A DNA stretch of 64,000 nt, taken from contig NZ_JZJL01000005.1 in NCBI RefSeq assembly GCF_000971335.1, positions 62,001 through 126,000 on the forward strand. Reading direction: 5' to 3'. Position 1 is the first letter of the stretch, and each line of letters begins with the position of its first letter. The position numbers were made by a program, and so were the translations under genes. The notes beneath the pieces are model-generated. The model was given only the letters and a program-made list of their open reading frames with translations. It had not been told where the DNA came from and did not search any database. Source of the stretch: Chromobacterium vaccinii. Its GTDB lineage: Bacteria > Pseudomonadota > Gammaproteobacteria > Burkholderiales > Chromobacteriaceae. This document shows positions 9,878 through 19,278 of this stretch, in pieces.

Positions 9878-10244
9878 GAGGGTTCTCCTTGGTGCAATGC
9901 TTCCCGCTCGTCTCGATCTTCCTGGCAAAGGCCGCGCGCATGGCGATATCGCCTTGTTGTCATCGTGGCGGAAGAGTCGAAAACAGGAGCAGTCCCGATA
10001 ACTTGCAGCTTTAAAGCCCTGCTCGCGCTGTCTGGAACGGCGCGGCAGAAGGTCCCGTCAGCCTGATGGTGGAGGACGGCGGGCGTGGCGAGCATGGCCA
10101 TGCCGGTGGCGAATGCCACAGTACGCTATAGCCAACGCGAGGGGGGATTGCAATCAGCGGCTTGACCATTGTCGTGCCTGGCCGCGTGGTTTGCCGCTAC
10201 AATGGCGCCTCGTTGAATAGACACCAACCTGTTACTGGATTTTT
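9878..10244. other. Intergenic region, divergent genes
   Basis: 367 bases between the SnoaL-like gene and the FAD dehydrogenase gene. A TACAAT -10-like box lies at 10198-10203, about 40 bases before the ATG at 10245; TTGACC at 10162 is too far upstream to pair with it. A leftward reading frame at 9874-10119 has no ribosome binding site and no recognisable family. Nothing else was seen. Confidence 0.5.
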
Positions 10245-11846
10245 ATGTTGCGCATTTCCGAACTCAAGCTGCCGCTGGACCATACTCCTGAGGAGCTGGC
10301 CGACGCCGTCGCCGGCTTTTTGAAAGCGCCGGCGGACGACGTTCGCGGCTTCACCGTGTTCAAACGCAGTTACGACGCCCGCAAGGGCGTGATGAGCCTG
10401 GTCTACATCATCGACGTGGATGTGGCCAATGAGGACAAGCTGTTCGCCCGTTTCAAGGGCGACCGCCGAGTGATGCCCACCCCGGACACCAATTATTACT
10501 ATGTCGGCCAGGCGCCGGCCCAGCTGAAGCAGCGTCCGGTGGTGGTGGGCTTTGGCCCCTGCGGCATTTTCGCGGCGCTGATCCTGGCCCAGATGGGTTT
10601 CAAGCCCATCGTGCTGGAGCGCGGCAAGGAAGTGCGCCAGCGCACCAAGGACACCTGGGGCCTGTGGCGCAAGAGCGAACTCAATACCGAGTCCAATGTG
10701 CAGTATGGCGAAGGCGGCGCCGGCACCTTCTCCGACGGCAAGCTGTACAGCCAGATCAAGGACCCGCGCCATCTGGGCCGCAAAGTGCTGACCGAGTTCG
10801 TCAAGGCCGGCGCGCCGGAGGAAATCCTCTACCTGGCCCGTCCGCACATCGGCACTTTCCGCCTGGTTTCCATGGTGGAGAACATGCGCGCCGAGATTAT
10901 CGAACTGGGCGGCGAAATCCGCTTCGAGCAGCGCGTGGACGACCTGATCCTGGACGGCGACCGCGTGCGCGGCGTCAAGCTGGCCGACGGCGGCGAGGTG
11001 CTGAGCGACCATGTGGTGCTGGCGCTGGGCCACAGCGCGCGCGACACTTTCCAGATGCTGGAAAAGCGCGGCGTCTACATGGAAGCCAAGCCGTTTTCGG
11101 TAGGTGTCCGCATCGAACATCCGCAATCGCTGATCGATCAGGCGCGCTGGGGCAAGTACGCCGGCCATCCGCTGCTGGGCGCGGCGGACTACAAGCTGGT
11201 GCACCATGCGAGCAACGGCCGCGCGGTGTACAGCTTCTGCATGTGCCCGGGGGGCACCGTGGTGGCGGCCACTTCGGAAGAGAAGCGCGTGGTCACCAAT
11301 GGCATGAGCCAGTATTCGCGCAACGAGCGCAACGCCAATTCCGGCTTCGTGGTCAGCATTTCGCCCGAGGTCGACTACCCGGGCGGCCCGCTGGCCGGCC
11401 TGGACTTCCAGCGCGAGCTGGAAAGCAAGGCATATGAATTGGGCGGCGGCGATTACTTCGCGCCGGCTCAATTGCTGGGCGATTTCATGGCCGGCAAGGC
11501 ATCCACCCAGCTGGGCGAGGTGGAGCCGTCGTATAAGCCGGGCGTGACCATGACCGATCTCGCGCGCATTCTGCCAGACTTCTGCGTGGAGGCGATGCGC
11601 GAGGCGATTCCGCATTTCGCCCGCCAGATCCGCGGCTACGATCTGCACGACGCGGTGCTGACCGGCCTGGAAACCCGCACCAGTTCGCCGCTGCGCATCA
11701 CCCGCGGCGACGATGGCCAGAGCCTGAACATCAAGGGCCTGTTCCCTGCGGGCGAGGGCGCGGGCTACGCCGGCGGCATTCTGTCGGCGGGCGTGGACGG
11801 CATCAAGGTGGCGGAGGCGGTGGCTAAGGCCATGCTGGGCCAGTAA
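10245..11846 (+). CDS. FAD-dependent dehydrogenase (COG2509 type)
   Basis: 533 residues. N-terminal domain of about 95 residues (MLRISELKLPLDHTPEELADAV), then a dinucleotide-binding fold RPVVVGFGPCGIFAALILAQ, ending with ERG at the second strand, and the family's NVQYGEGGAGTFSDGKLY and FPAGEGAGYAGGILSAGVDG segments, the latter closing the FAD site. These soluble proteins are widespread and of unknown substrate; they are usually annotated as NAD(FAD)-utilising dehydrogenases. It is a single gene followed by a strong terminator. Confidence 0.88.
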   Translation: MLRISELKLPLDHTPEELADAVAGFLKAPADDVRGFTVFKRSYDARKGVMSLVYIIDVDVANEDKLFARFKGDRRVMPTPDTNYYYVGQAPAQLKQRPVVVGFGPCGIFAALILAQMGFKPIVLERGKEVRQRTKDTWGLWRKSELNTESNVQYGEGGAGTFSDGKLYSQIKDPRHLGRKVLTEFVKAGAPEEILYLARPHIGTFRLVSMVENMRAEIIELGGEIRFEQRVDDLILDGDRVRGVKLADGGEVLSDHVVLALGHSARDTFQMLEKRGVYMEAKPFSVGVRIEHPQSLIDQARWGKYAGHPLLGAADYKLVHHASNGRAVYSFCMCPGGTVVAATSEEKRVVTNGMSQYSRNERNANSGFVVSISPEVDYPGGPLAGLDFQRELESKAYELGGGDYFAPAQLLGDFMAGKASTQLGEVEPSYKPGVTMTDLARILPDFCVEAMREAIPHFARQIRGYDLHDAVLTGLETRTSSPLRITRGDDGQSLNIKGLFPAGEGAGYAGGILSAGVDGIKVAEAVAKAMLGQ

Positions 11847-11867
11847 GGCATTTGTCTTTGGCATCGG

Positions 11868-11898
11868 CCGCCGCGGCTCGTCAGCCGCGGCGGTTTTT
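11868..11898 (+). terminator. Intrinsic terminator of the FAD dehydrogenase gene
   Basis: Perfect 11-bp GC stem CCGCCGCGGCT (11868-11878), loop CGTC, AGCCGCGGCGG (11883-11893), followed by TTTTT. It starts 22 bases after the stop codon. Confidence 0.93.
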
Positions 11899-11985
11899 AT
11901 TTGTCCATCCACATAATGTTCATCCAGGCGTCAAACGCTTGGCATCCGGCCTTGGCAGGATGCCGGTTTCGCTCGGGAGAACAGT

Positions 11986-13551
11986 ATGGATAGACGGCAT
12001 TTCCTCAAGACCACGCTGGCCGGCAGCGGCGGCTGGCTGCTGGGCGCCGCCGCGCAGGCCGCGCCGGCGCTGATCGTGCCGGATCGGTTGCGTCCGCAGG
12101 CGGCTTCAGGCATCCAGATCGGCGATGTGGGCGCGGACCGGGCGATAGTCTGGGCGCGCGCCGACCGCACGGCGCGCATGCAGGTGGAGTGGGATGTCAG
12201 CGAGCGTTTCGCCGATCCCCGCAAGCTGCGCGGGCCATGGGCCACCGAGGCCACCGATTTCACCACCCGCATCGATCTGAGCGGCTTGCCGGCCGGCGAG
12301 CAGCTGTTCGTCCGCGTGCGTTACGAGGATGCCGCCTCCCCGCGCGCGCTATCCGAGCCGCTGCTGGGCTGTTTCCGCACGGCATCGCGGCAGCCGCGCG
12401 ACTTGCGCTTCGTCTGGTCCGGCGACACCGCCGGCCAGGGCTTCGGCATCAATCCGGATTGGGGCGGCATGCGTATTTATGAAACCATGCGCCGGCAGCA
12501 GCCGGACTTTTTCGTCCACTGCGGCGATACCATCTACGCCGACGGTCCGATGGCCGCCGAAATGACGGTGGAAGAGGGGGAAATATGGCGCAACCTGGTG
12601 ACGCCCGAGGTGAGCAAGGTGGCGGAGACGCTGGACGAATATCGCGGCCGCTATCGCTATAACCTGCTGGACGACAATGTGCGTCGCTTCGCCGCCGAAG
12701 TGCCGCAGATCTGGCAATGGGACGACCACGAGGTGGTCAACAACTGGTCTGACAGCAAGAACCTGGCCGACGACGCCCGCTACCGCGAAAAGAGCATAGG
12801 CGTGCTGCAGGCCCGCGCGACGCGCGCCTTCATGGAGTACGCGCCGCTGCGCCATTACGGCGATCGCGAAAGCGAGCGGGTGTACCGCCGCCTGCCGCAG
12901 GGGCCGCTGCTGGACGTGTTCGTGCTGGACATGCGCAGCTACCGCGACGCCAACGGCGCCAATTTGCAGGCCGAGGGCGAACCGGGCGGCGGCTTCATGG
13001 GCCGCGAGCAACTGCACTGGCTGCTGGAGGGATTGAAGTCGTCCCGCGCCGTATGGAAGGCGGTGATGGCGGACATGCCGCTGGCGCTGCAGGTGGGCGA
13101 CGGCAAGAATGCTGACGGCAGTCCGCGCTGGGAGGCGATGGCCAATGGCGATCACGGGCAGCCGCGCGGGCGGGAGCTGGAGCTGGCCTGGCTGCTGGGC
13201 GAGATCAAGCGCCAGGACATCCGCAACGTGGTCTGGTTCACCGCAGACGTCCATTACACCGCCGCCCACCATTACCATCCGGAGCGGGCGGCTTTCGCCG
13301 ATTTCAACCCGTTCTGGGAGTTCGTGTCCGGCCCGCTCAACGCCGGCACCTTCGGGCCAAACGCGCTGGACATGACTTTCGGCCCCAAGGTCGTATACCA
13401 GAAAGCCCCGTCTGCGCAGAACACCTCGCCGCTGGCCGGGATGCAGTTCTTCGGCCAGGTGGACATCGATGCCCGCAGCCGGGCGATGACGGTGAGGCTG
13501 AAGGATGTGGCGGGGCAGACCCTGTTCACGCAGGAATTGCCGCCCGCCTGA
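11986..13551 (+). CDS. PhoD-type alkaline phosphatase/phosphodiesterase, Tat-exported
   Basis: 521 residues. The N-terminus MDRRHFLKTTLAGSGGWLLG has the twin-arginine motif RRHFLK and a weakly hydrophobic segment ending at AQAA, so it is exported folded. An N-terminal Fn3-like domain (about 40-135) precedes the phosphatase domain with FVWSGDTAGQG, DFFVHCGDTIYADG, QIWQWDDHEVVNNW and TADVHYTAAHHY, which carry the Fe/Ca ligands of PhoD enzymes. These hydrolyse phosphate mono- and diesters in the periplasm. An inverted repeat GGCATCC/GGATGCC (11941-11964) lies in the leader. No convincing Pho box was found upstream. Confidence 0.92.
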   Translation: MDRRHFLKTTLAGSGGWLLGAAAQAAPALIVPDRLRPQAASGIQIGDVGADRAIVWARADRTARMQVEWDVSERFADPRKLRGPWATEATDFTTRIDLSGLPAGEQLFVRVRYEDAASPRALSEPLLGCFRTASRQPRDLRFVWSGDTAGQGFGINPDWGGMRIYETMRRQQPDFFVHCGDTIYADGPMAAEMTVEEGEIWRNLVTPEVSKVAETLDEYRGRYRYNLLDDNVRRFAAEVPQIWQWDDHEVVNNWSDSKNLADDARYREKSIGVLQARATRAFMEYAPLRHYGDRESERVYRRLPQGPLLDVFVLDMRSYRDANGANLQAEGEPGGGFMGREQLHWLLEGLKSSRAVWKAVMADMPLALQVGDGKNADGSPRWEAMANGDHGQPRGRELELAWLLGEIKRQDIRNVVWFTADVHYTAAHHYHPERAAFADFNPFWEFVSGPLNAGTFGPNALDMTFGPKVVYQKAPSAQNTSPLAGMQFFGQVDIDARSRAMTVRLKDVAGQTLFTQELPPA

Positions 13552-13659
13552 TCGCGGCAAGCTTGCGCTTGGACCGAGGAGCCGTTGCGGCCGCGCGGCT
13601 TAGCGCCGGCGGTCATTCCGTCACGATATGGTTTTGGCAACAGAAGCTTAACAGTGTTA

Positions 13660-13688
13660 TTGACATGGGCATTGTTCTGATCTAGATA
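13660..13688 (+). promoter_or_regulatory. Sigma-70 promoter of the GMC cluster
   Basis: TTGACA (13660-13665), 17-base spacer, TAGATA (13683-13688) followed by AAAT. The -35 matches consensus exactly and the spacing is ideal. Transcription would begin near 13695, leaving a leader of about 130 bases before the ATG at 13824. It is the only strong promoter seen for the three-gene cluster. Confidence 0.75.
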
Positions 13689-13823
13689 AAATCATGCTTT
13701 TACAATGACAACGCCGCCGGCTGCGCGCCGGCCGGCCCTCGCGCCCGCGCATGACGCCATGCGCCGCGCCTTCTGCAATGGTATTCGTGGCCTGACTGTT
13801 CGATCCTGCCTGGGAGAAAGTCA

Positions 13824-16800
13824 ATGGTGCGAATCGCGTCCCCCATCAGTGAAATCAAGGAACGTTACGAGGTTGTGGTGATCGGCTCCGGCTACGGCGG
13901 GGGCATCGCCGCGTCGCGGATGGCGCGGGCCGGCCGTTCGGTCTGCCTGCTGGAGCGGGGTCGGGAGATCATTCCCGGCGAGTACCCCGACACGCTGGCG
14001 GAAGCGACCGAGGAATTCCAGGTCCACCACCCGGATGGCCACCTCGGCTCCCGCACCGGCCTTTACGATTTGCACGTCAACGCGCAGCAGAACGTGATCG
14101 TCGGCTGCGGCCTGGGCGGGACTTCGCTGATCAACGCCAATGTGTCGCTGCAGCCGGAGCCGCAGGTGTTCGAGGACCCGCGCTGGCCGGAGGGCGTGCG
14201 CGATCATGTGGACACGCTGTTGAAAGAGGGGTACGCGCGGGCGCAACAGATGCTGAAGCCCACGCCCTATCCGGATGCCGCGCCGGCCTTGCCCAAGCTG
14301 CAGGCCAACCAGAAATCCGGCGAGCGGATACAGGCCAAGCATACTTTCTACCGTCCGCCGATCAACGTGACTTTCGACAAGCTGCCAAACGATCTCAACC
14401 ACGTCGGCGTAGAGCAGAAGCCCTGTAATTACTGCGGCGACTGCGTGTCCGGCTGCAACAACCATGCCAAGAACACCACGCTGATGAATTATCTGCCGGA
14501 CGCCAGCAACCACGGCGCGGAGATATTCTGCCAGGCGTCGGTGCGCTATCTGGAGAGGGATGGCGACGGTTGGATCGTCCATTTTCAGTACGTGGGCACC
14601 GGGCGGGAGAAATTCGACGCGCCGACGCTGTTCGTCAAGGCGGACATCGTGGTCCTGTCCGCAGGCACGCTGGGTTCCACCGAGATTCTGCTGCGCTCCC
14701 GCGCCGAAGGCCTGCCGCTGTCCGACCAGTTGGGCCAGCACATGAGCGGCAACGGCGACATCCTCGGCTTCGGCTACAACAACGGCGACAAGATCAACGG
14801 CATCGGCTTCGGCACGCACTCAGCCAAGGAGGTCGGTCCGGTCGGCCCCTGTATCACCTCCATCATCGACATGCGCGACGAGAGCGGCTGGCGTCGGCGC
14901 ATGGTGATAGAGGAGGGCTCCATTCCCGGCGCCATCGGCGGGCTGATGGTGCCGGCGATGGCCGCGGCGTCGGCCGAGCTGGGCCAGCCTTCGGAAACCG
15001 GCGCGCTGGCCAAGATCAAATACGCGGCGCGCGAGGTGGAGAGCGCGTTGCGCGGGCCTTACCACGGCGCGATGAACCGTTTGCAGACTTATCTGATCAT
15101 GAGCCACGACGACGGCGCCGGCCGGATGGCGCTGGACGATCACGACCAACTGCGGCTGGATTGGCCGAACGTGGGCGAGCAACCCAACTTCAAGATCGGC
15201 AACGACAGGCTGCAGGAGGCCACCCGGGCGCTGGGCGGCATTTATGTGCGCAACCCGATCTGGACCGATCTGTTCAAGCACAGCCTGATCACCGTGCACC
15301 CGCTGGGCGGCTGCGTGATGGGGGAGGACGCGGGCCAGGGCGTGGTCAATCACAAGGGCCAGGCGTTCTGCGGGACGAGCGGGCGCGATGTCTATCCCGG
15401 CCTGTACGTGACCGACGGCTCGGTGATTCCGACCTCGCTGGCGGTGAATCCGCTGTTCACCATCTCGGCGGTCAGCGAGCGGGCGATGGCGCTGCTGGCG
15501 GCGGACCGCGGCTGGAAGATCGACTACACGCTGCCGTCGGCGCCGCGCCGCGCGCCGCAGCCGCAGTCGGACAAGCCCGGCATCGAATTCACCGAGACGA
15601 TGAAGGGCTTTTTCTCCACAGCCCACCGCCAGCCGGCGGGAACCGATCTGGCGGGGTACGAGGCGGCGGCCCAGGCCGGTCAGGACGCCGGTTCGACCAT
15701 GGGCTTTACCGTCACCGTGGCGTCCGACGATCTGGACCGGTTGATTTCCGACCCCAGTCATCCCGCCACCATCGTCGGCACGTTGAACGCGCCGACCTTG
15801 TCGGCGCTGCCGCTGACAGTCAGCCATGGCGTGTTCAACCTGTTCGAGGAATATCCGCAGCAGGTGGGCGAGCGCCACATGAATTACAAGATGCGCTTGA
15901 GCGCCGAGGATGGGTCCGAGTACTTCTTCAGCGCGTTCAAATCGGTGCCCAGCGATCACGGGCCGCTCAAGATCTGGGCCGATACCAGCACCTTGTACGT
16001 GACGGTGTACCAGGGCGTGGATGATGGCGGCGAGGTGGTCGGCAGCGGGGTGCTGCATATCGAGCCGGCCGACTTCGCGCGGCAGATGACCACGATGAAG
16101 GTGCTCAACGTCTCCAGCGAGGCGGAGCGGCTGAAACAGCTGGCGCGCTTCGGCGAGTATTTCGCCGGCGTGCTGTGGGAGAGCTACGGCGGCGTGCTGG
16201 CCCCCAATGTCTACTTCAATCCGGACGCGCCGCCGCGCAAGAAGCGCCCGCTCAACGCCGGCGCGCCCGAGGTGGCGTTCTTCCCGACCGACGACGGCGT
16301 CAATCTGCGGCTCACGCGCTACAACGGCGGCGGCAAGGGACCGGTGATGCTGGTGCACGGCCTGGGCGTGGGGTCGAACATCTTCTCCACCGACACCATC
16401 TCCACCAATCTGCTGGAGTACCTGTACCAGCACGGCTACGACGTGTGGCTGCTGGACTTCCGCGTCAGCATTCTGCTGGAAGCCAGCCAGCAGCAGTGGG
16501 ACGGCGACCAGGTGGCGCGCTACGACTATCCGGCTGCGATCCGGCGGATACGCGAAGCCACCGGCGCGGCCGACGTGCAGTGCGTGGTGCACTGCTACGG
16601 CGCCACCACCTTCTTCATGTCCATGCTGGCCGGGCTGGAGGGGGTGAGGTCGGTGGTGTGCTCGCAGATCGCCGCCGACATCGTGGTGCCGGCCGCCACC
16701 CAGGTGAAGACCGGCCTGCATCTGCCGACGGTGCTGGACAAGTTGGGCGTGCAATCGCTGACCGCCTATACCGCGTCCGATTCCAACTGGTTCGAGAAAC

Positions 16801-17282
16801 TGTACGACACCGCGCTGAAGGGCTATGCGCTGGCGGAGGCGCAGGGCTATTGCAACAACCCGGTCTGCCATCGCATCACCTTCATGTACGCGCCGCTGTA
16901 CCGTCACGAAACCCTCAACGAGACGCTGCACGACAATCTGCACGAGCTGTTCGGGGTGGCGAACATGCGCACCATGGAGCATCTGGCGCGGATGTGCCGC
17001 GAGGGGCGGCTGGTGTCCTTCGACGGCGACGACATCTACATGCCGCACTTCGAGCGGCTGCAGCTGCCCATCCTGTTCATCAGCGGCGAGCGGAACGAGT
17101 GCTACCTGCCGGAGAGCACCGAGCGCACGTATGACAAGCTGGTGCAGCGTTTCGGGCCGGAGCGTTACAGCCGGCTGGTGGTGCCGGGCTACGGCCACAT
17201 TGACTGCATGTTCGGCAAGAACGCGGCGGCCGACGTCTACCCGGCCATCGTCGCCCATCTGGACAAGACAGCAGGCGGCTGA
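13824..17282 (+). CDS. GMC oxidoreductase (cholesterol-oxidase type) fused to alpha/beta hydrolase
   Basis: 1152 residues. Residues 1-575: GMC flavoenzyme with VVIGSGYGGGIAASRMA (FAD site), GCGLGGTSLINANV, a ferredoxin-like cysteine group CNYCGDCVSGC (Cys201, 204, 207, 211) as in ChoD-type sterol oxidoreductases, and the C-terminal HPLGGCVMG and NPLFTISAVSERA segments. Residues about 590-800: a beta-rich region without a name I recognise. Residues about 815-1152: alpha/beta hydrolase with VMLVHGLGVGSNIF (oxyanion region), a nucleophile elbow VHCYGATT with Cys924 where Ser is usual, Asn1091 near the usual acid position, and GYGHIDC with His1125. No signal peptide, so probably cytosolic. The fusion suggests oxidation and ester or lactone cleavage of one hydrophobic substrate, perhaps sterol-like. 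Substrate unknown. Confidence 0.88.
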   Translation: MVRIASPISEIKERYEVVVIGSGYGGGIAASRMARAGRSVCLLERGREIIPGEYPDTLAEATEEFQVHHPDGHLGSRTGLYDLHVNAQQNVIVGCGLGGTSLINANVSLQPEPQVFEDPRWPEGVRDHVDTLLKEGYARAQQMLKPTPYPDAAPALPKLQANQKSGERIQAKHTFYRPPINVTFDKLPNDLNHVGVEQKPCNYCGDCVSGCNNHAKNTTLMNYLPDASNHGAEIFCQASVRYLERDGDGWIVHFQYVGTGREKFDAPTLFVKADIVVLSAGTLGSTEILLRSRAEGLPLSDQLGQHMSGNGDILGFGYNNGDKINGIGFGTHSAKEVGPVGPCITSIIDMRDESGWRRRMVIEEGSIPGAIGGLMVPAMAAASAELGQPSETGALAKIKYAAREVESALRGPYHGAMNRLQTYLIMSHDDGAGRMALDDHDQLRLDWPNVGEQPNFKIGNDRLQEATRALGGIYVRNPIWTDLFKHSLITVHPLGGCVMGEDAGQGVVNHKGQAFCGTSGRDVYPGLYVTDGSVIPTSLAVNPLFTISAVSERAMALLAADRGWKIDYTLPSAPRRAPQPQSDKPGIEFTETMKGFFSTAHRQPAGTDLAGYEAAAQAGQDAGSTMGFTVTVASDDLDRLISDPSHPATIVGTLNAPTLSALPLTVSHGVFNLFEEYPQQVGERHMNYKMRLSAEDGSEYFFSAFKSVPSDHGPLKIWADTSTLYVTVYQGVDDGGEVVGSGVLHIEPADFARQMTTMKVLNVSSEAERLKQLARFGEYFAGVLWESYGGVLAPNVYFNPDAPPRKKRPLNAGAPEVAFFPTDDGVNLRLTRYNGGGKGPVMLVHGLGVGSNIFSTDTISTNLLEYLYQHGYDVWLLDFRVSILLEASQQQWDGDQVARYDYPAAIRRIREATGAADVQCVVHCYGATTFFMSMLAGLEGVRSVVCSQIAADIVVPAATQVKTGLHLPTVLDKLGVQSLTAYTASDSNWFEKLYDTALKGYALAEAQGYCNNPVCHRITFMYAPLYRHETLNETLHDNLHELFGVANMRTMEHLARMCREGRLVSFDGDDIYMPHFERLQLPILFISGERNECYLPESTERTYDKLVQRFGPERYSRLVVPGYGHIDCMFGKNAAADVYPAIVAHLDKTAGG

Positions 17283-17357
17283 GGCGAAACCGCCGGGGCC
17301 GCTGTCCGGTCCCGGCCGCGCCTGGCCATTCGACGCCGTCTTCACAAGGACCTCCCC

Positions 17358-19244
17358 ATGGACAAGACTCGTTGCGCGGAATGCGGCGTACGCTGGTTCC
17401 AGCGCTTCATCTGGATCGGCATCGCCATCAATATGGTGTTCGCCATCCCGGCGCTGTTCTGGCCGGATTTCCTGAACAGCAGCTTCGGCCTGCCCAGCCA
17501 GGCGGTGTACCCGTGGCTGCAGAACGCCGGCATGCTGCTGGTGGGCGTCAGCCTGTTTTACGCGCCGGCCGGCGTCAACGCCGCGCGCTATCCGGTGTAT
17601 TCCTGGCTGTGCGTGCTGTCCCGGCTGATCGCGGTGGCGTTCTGGATCTACCTGATCCAGACCTCCGGCTATCCGGACGCCTTCAAGCCCTTGCTGTACT
17701 CCGACGCCGCGATGTTCTTGATCCTGGGCGCGCTGCTGTACATCGGCCTGCCGGCGGAGCAGCGGCCGTGGCCATTGATCCGGGCCGGCCTGTGCGGCTT
17801 GTGGCGCTGCCTGGCCAAGTGCTTTGCCGGCGCCTGCCGCAAGATCGCCATCGTCGTTGTGCTGGTGTTGGCCTTCGTCGGCTACGAGGCCTGGGCCAAT
17901 CTGTTGCGAGAGGTGCCGCAGCCGCCGCTGGCGTCCGACGTTGACCACTTCAAGTACGCGGCGATAGGGCTGGGGCCGGACGCGCGCATTCCCTTGTACG
18001 TGTTCTCGGTGCTGCCGCAGGTGTGCGCGCAGCGCATGCCCAAGCTTGGCACTGGCTGGCAGGCCTTCGGCTTCATCTACGAGGGCGGGCATGACCTGCC
18101 GATCGGCCTGGCCAAGCGCCAGATCGGCTATCCGTCGGTAGAGCCCAATTGCGCGTTGTGCCATACCGGCATGTACCGCAAGAGCGCCGATGACGTGCCG
18201 GTGCCGGTGCCCACCGCGCCGGCGGCGCTGCTGGATCTGGAGTCGTTCCAGTGGTTCCTGTACGACTGCGCCGGCGATCCGGATTTCAACGCCAAGGTGA
18301 TCAACGCCATCGAGCAGCATTACGAGCTGGGGCCGATCGAAAAGCTGTTCTACCGCTTCCTGATCGTGCCGGCCACGCGGCAGGCCTTCCTGAAGCAGAA
18401 GCAGCAGTACGCGTGGCAGAAGCTGCGGCCACAGCAGGGGCCGGGTCGCACCGACACCTTCAACCCCACCAAGATGGCGGTGTTCGGTTTCCCGGACGAT
18501 TCCACCATCGGCACGGTGGACCTGCCGCAGATCTGGAACCAGAAGCCGCGCGAATCGCTGTATCTGCACTGGGACGGCAACAACAACGCCATCAAGGAAC
18601 GCAACTACGCGGCGGCGATGGCGGTGGGCGCGACGCCGCAATCGGTGCTGCCGGCTGAATTCAAGCGCGTGACCGATTGGCTGCTGTCGCACCCTTCGCC
18701 CAAGTGGCCATTCGGCGGCCTGGACCAGGTGCGCGCGCATCGCGGCCAGGCGCTGTGGGAGAAGAATTGCGCCAGCTGCCACGACTTTGGCAAGGCCGAT
18801 ACCGGCCAGGTGACCGTGGGACTGGATGAGCTGGGCACCGACCCCTACCGCGTCAATTCCTTCACCGTCGGGCTGGTGGACAAGTTCCACGAGTTCAAGA
18901 AGCCGCCGTTCGATTTCGGCGCCTACCGCAAGACGCAGAGCTACAGCAACACGCCGACCGACGGCATCTGGCTGCGCGCGCCGTATCTGCACAACGGCTC
19001 GGTGCCGACGCTGTGGGACCTGCTGCAGAAGCCCGACAAGCGGCCCAAGGTGTTCTACCGAGGCTCCAGCGTGTTCGACACCCGCAGCGTCGGCTTCATC
19101 GCCGCCGGACCGGAGGTCAAGGGCGGGGGCTACTTCAAGTTCGATACCCGCCTGCCGGGCAACCACAACACCGGCCACGAGTACGGCACGGGTTTGTCCG
19201 ATAGCGAAAAGTGGGACCTGATCGAATACATGAAAAACCTGTAG
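17358..19244 (+). CDS. Membrane-anchored di-heme cytochrome c (RoxA/peroxidase-related)
   Basis: 628 residues. Five hydrophobic segments fill the first 200 residues (starting FIWIGIAINMVFAIPALFW; last IAIVVVLVLAFVGYEAW), placing the remaining domain in the periplasm. Two haem c sites are present: CALCH (265-269) and CASCH (471-475). The C-terminal RAPYLHNGSVPTLWDLL is typical of the di-heme peroxidase and rubber-oxygenase (RoxA/RoxB) superfamily. RoxA-like enzymes cleave polyisoprene oxidatively; others only move electrons. The ATG at 17358 (MDKTRCAECG) follows AAGGACC and is 75 bases after the GMC gene. It may accept electrons from, or oxidise a product of, its neighbour; the role is inferred. 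Confidence 0.85.
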   Translation: MDKTRCAECGVRWFQRFIWIGIAINMVFAIPALFWPDFLNSSFGLPSQAVYPWLQNAGMLLVGVSLFYAPAGVNAARYPVYSWLCVLSRLIAVAFWIYLIQTSGYPDAFKPLLYSDAAMFLILGALLYIGLPAEQRPWPLIRAGLCGLWRCLAKCFAGACRKIAIVVVLVLAFVGYEAWANLLREVPQPPLASDVDHFKYAAIGLGPDARIPLYVFSVLPQVCAQRMPKLGTGWQAFGFIYEGGHDLPIGLAKRQIGYPSVEPNCALCHTGMYRKSADDVPVPVPTAPAALLDLESFQWFLYDCAGDPDFNAKVINAIEQHYELGPIEKLFYRFLIVPATRQAFLKQKQQYAWQKLRPQQGPGRTDTFNPTKMAVFGFPDDSTIGTVDLPQIWNQKPRESLYLHWDGNNNAIKERNYAAAMAVGATPQSVLPAEFKRVTDWLLSHPSPKWPFGGLDQVRAHRGQALWEKNCASCHDFGKADTGQVTVGLDELGTDPYRVNSFTVGLVDKFHEFKKPPFDFGAYRKTQSYSNTPTDGIWLRAPYLHNGSVPTLWDLLQKPDKRPKVFYRGSSVFDTRSVGFIAAGPEVKGGGYFKFDTRLPGNHNTGHEYGTGLSDSEKWDLIEYMKNL

Positions 19245-19278
19245 GCGGCGGCAGCAGTCCGCAGAGCGGAGGTGCGAA

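Noticed and set aside
9874-10119. 81-codon leftward frame upstream of the FAD dehydrogenase
   Set aside because: No ribosome binding site, no recognised family, and it overlaps the SnoaL-like gene start.
11900-11945. Possible Pho box before the PhoD-type gene
   Set aside because: Repeats TCCATCCA/TTCATCCA are spaced 14 bases, not the 11 expected, and lack the CTGTCAT core.
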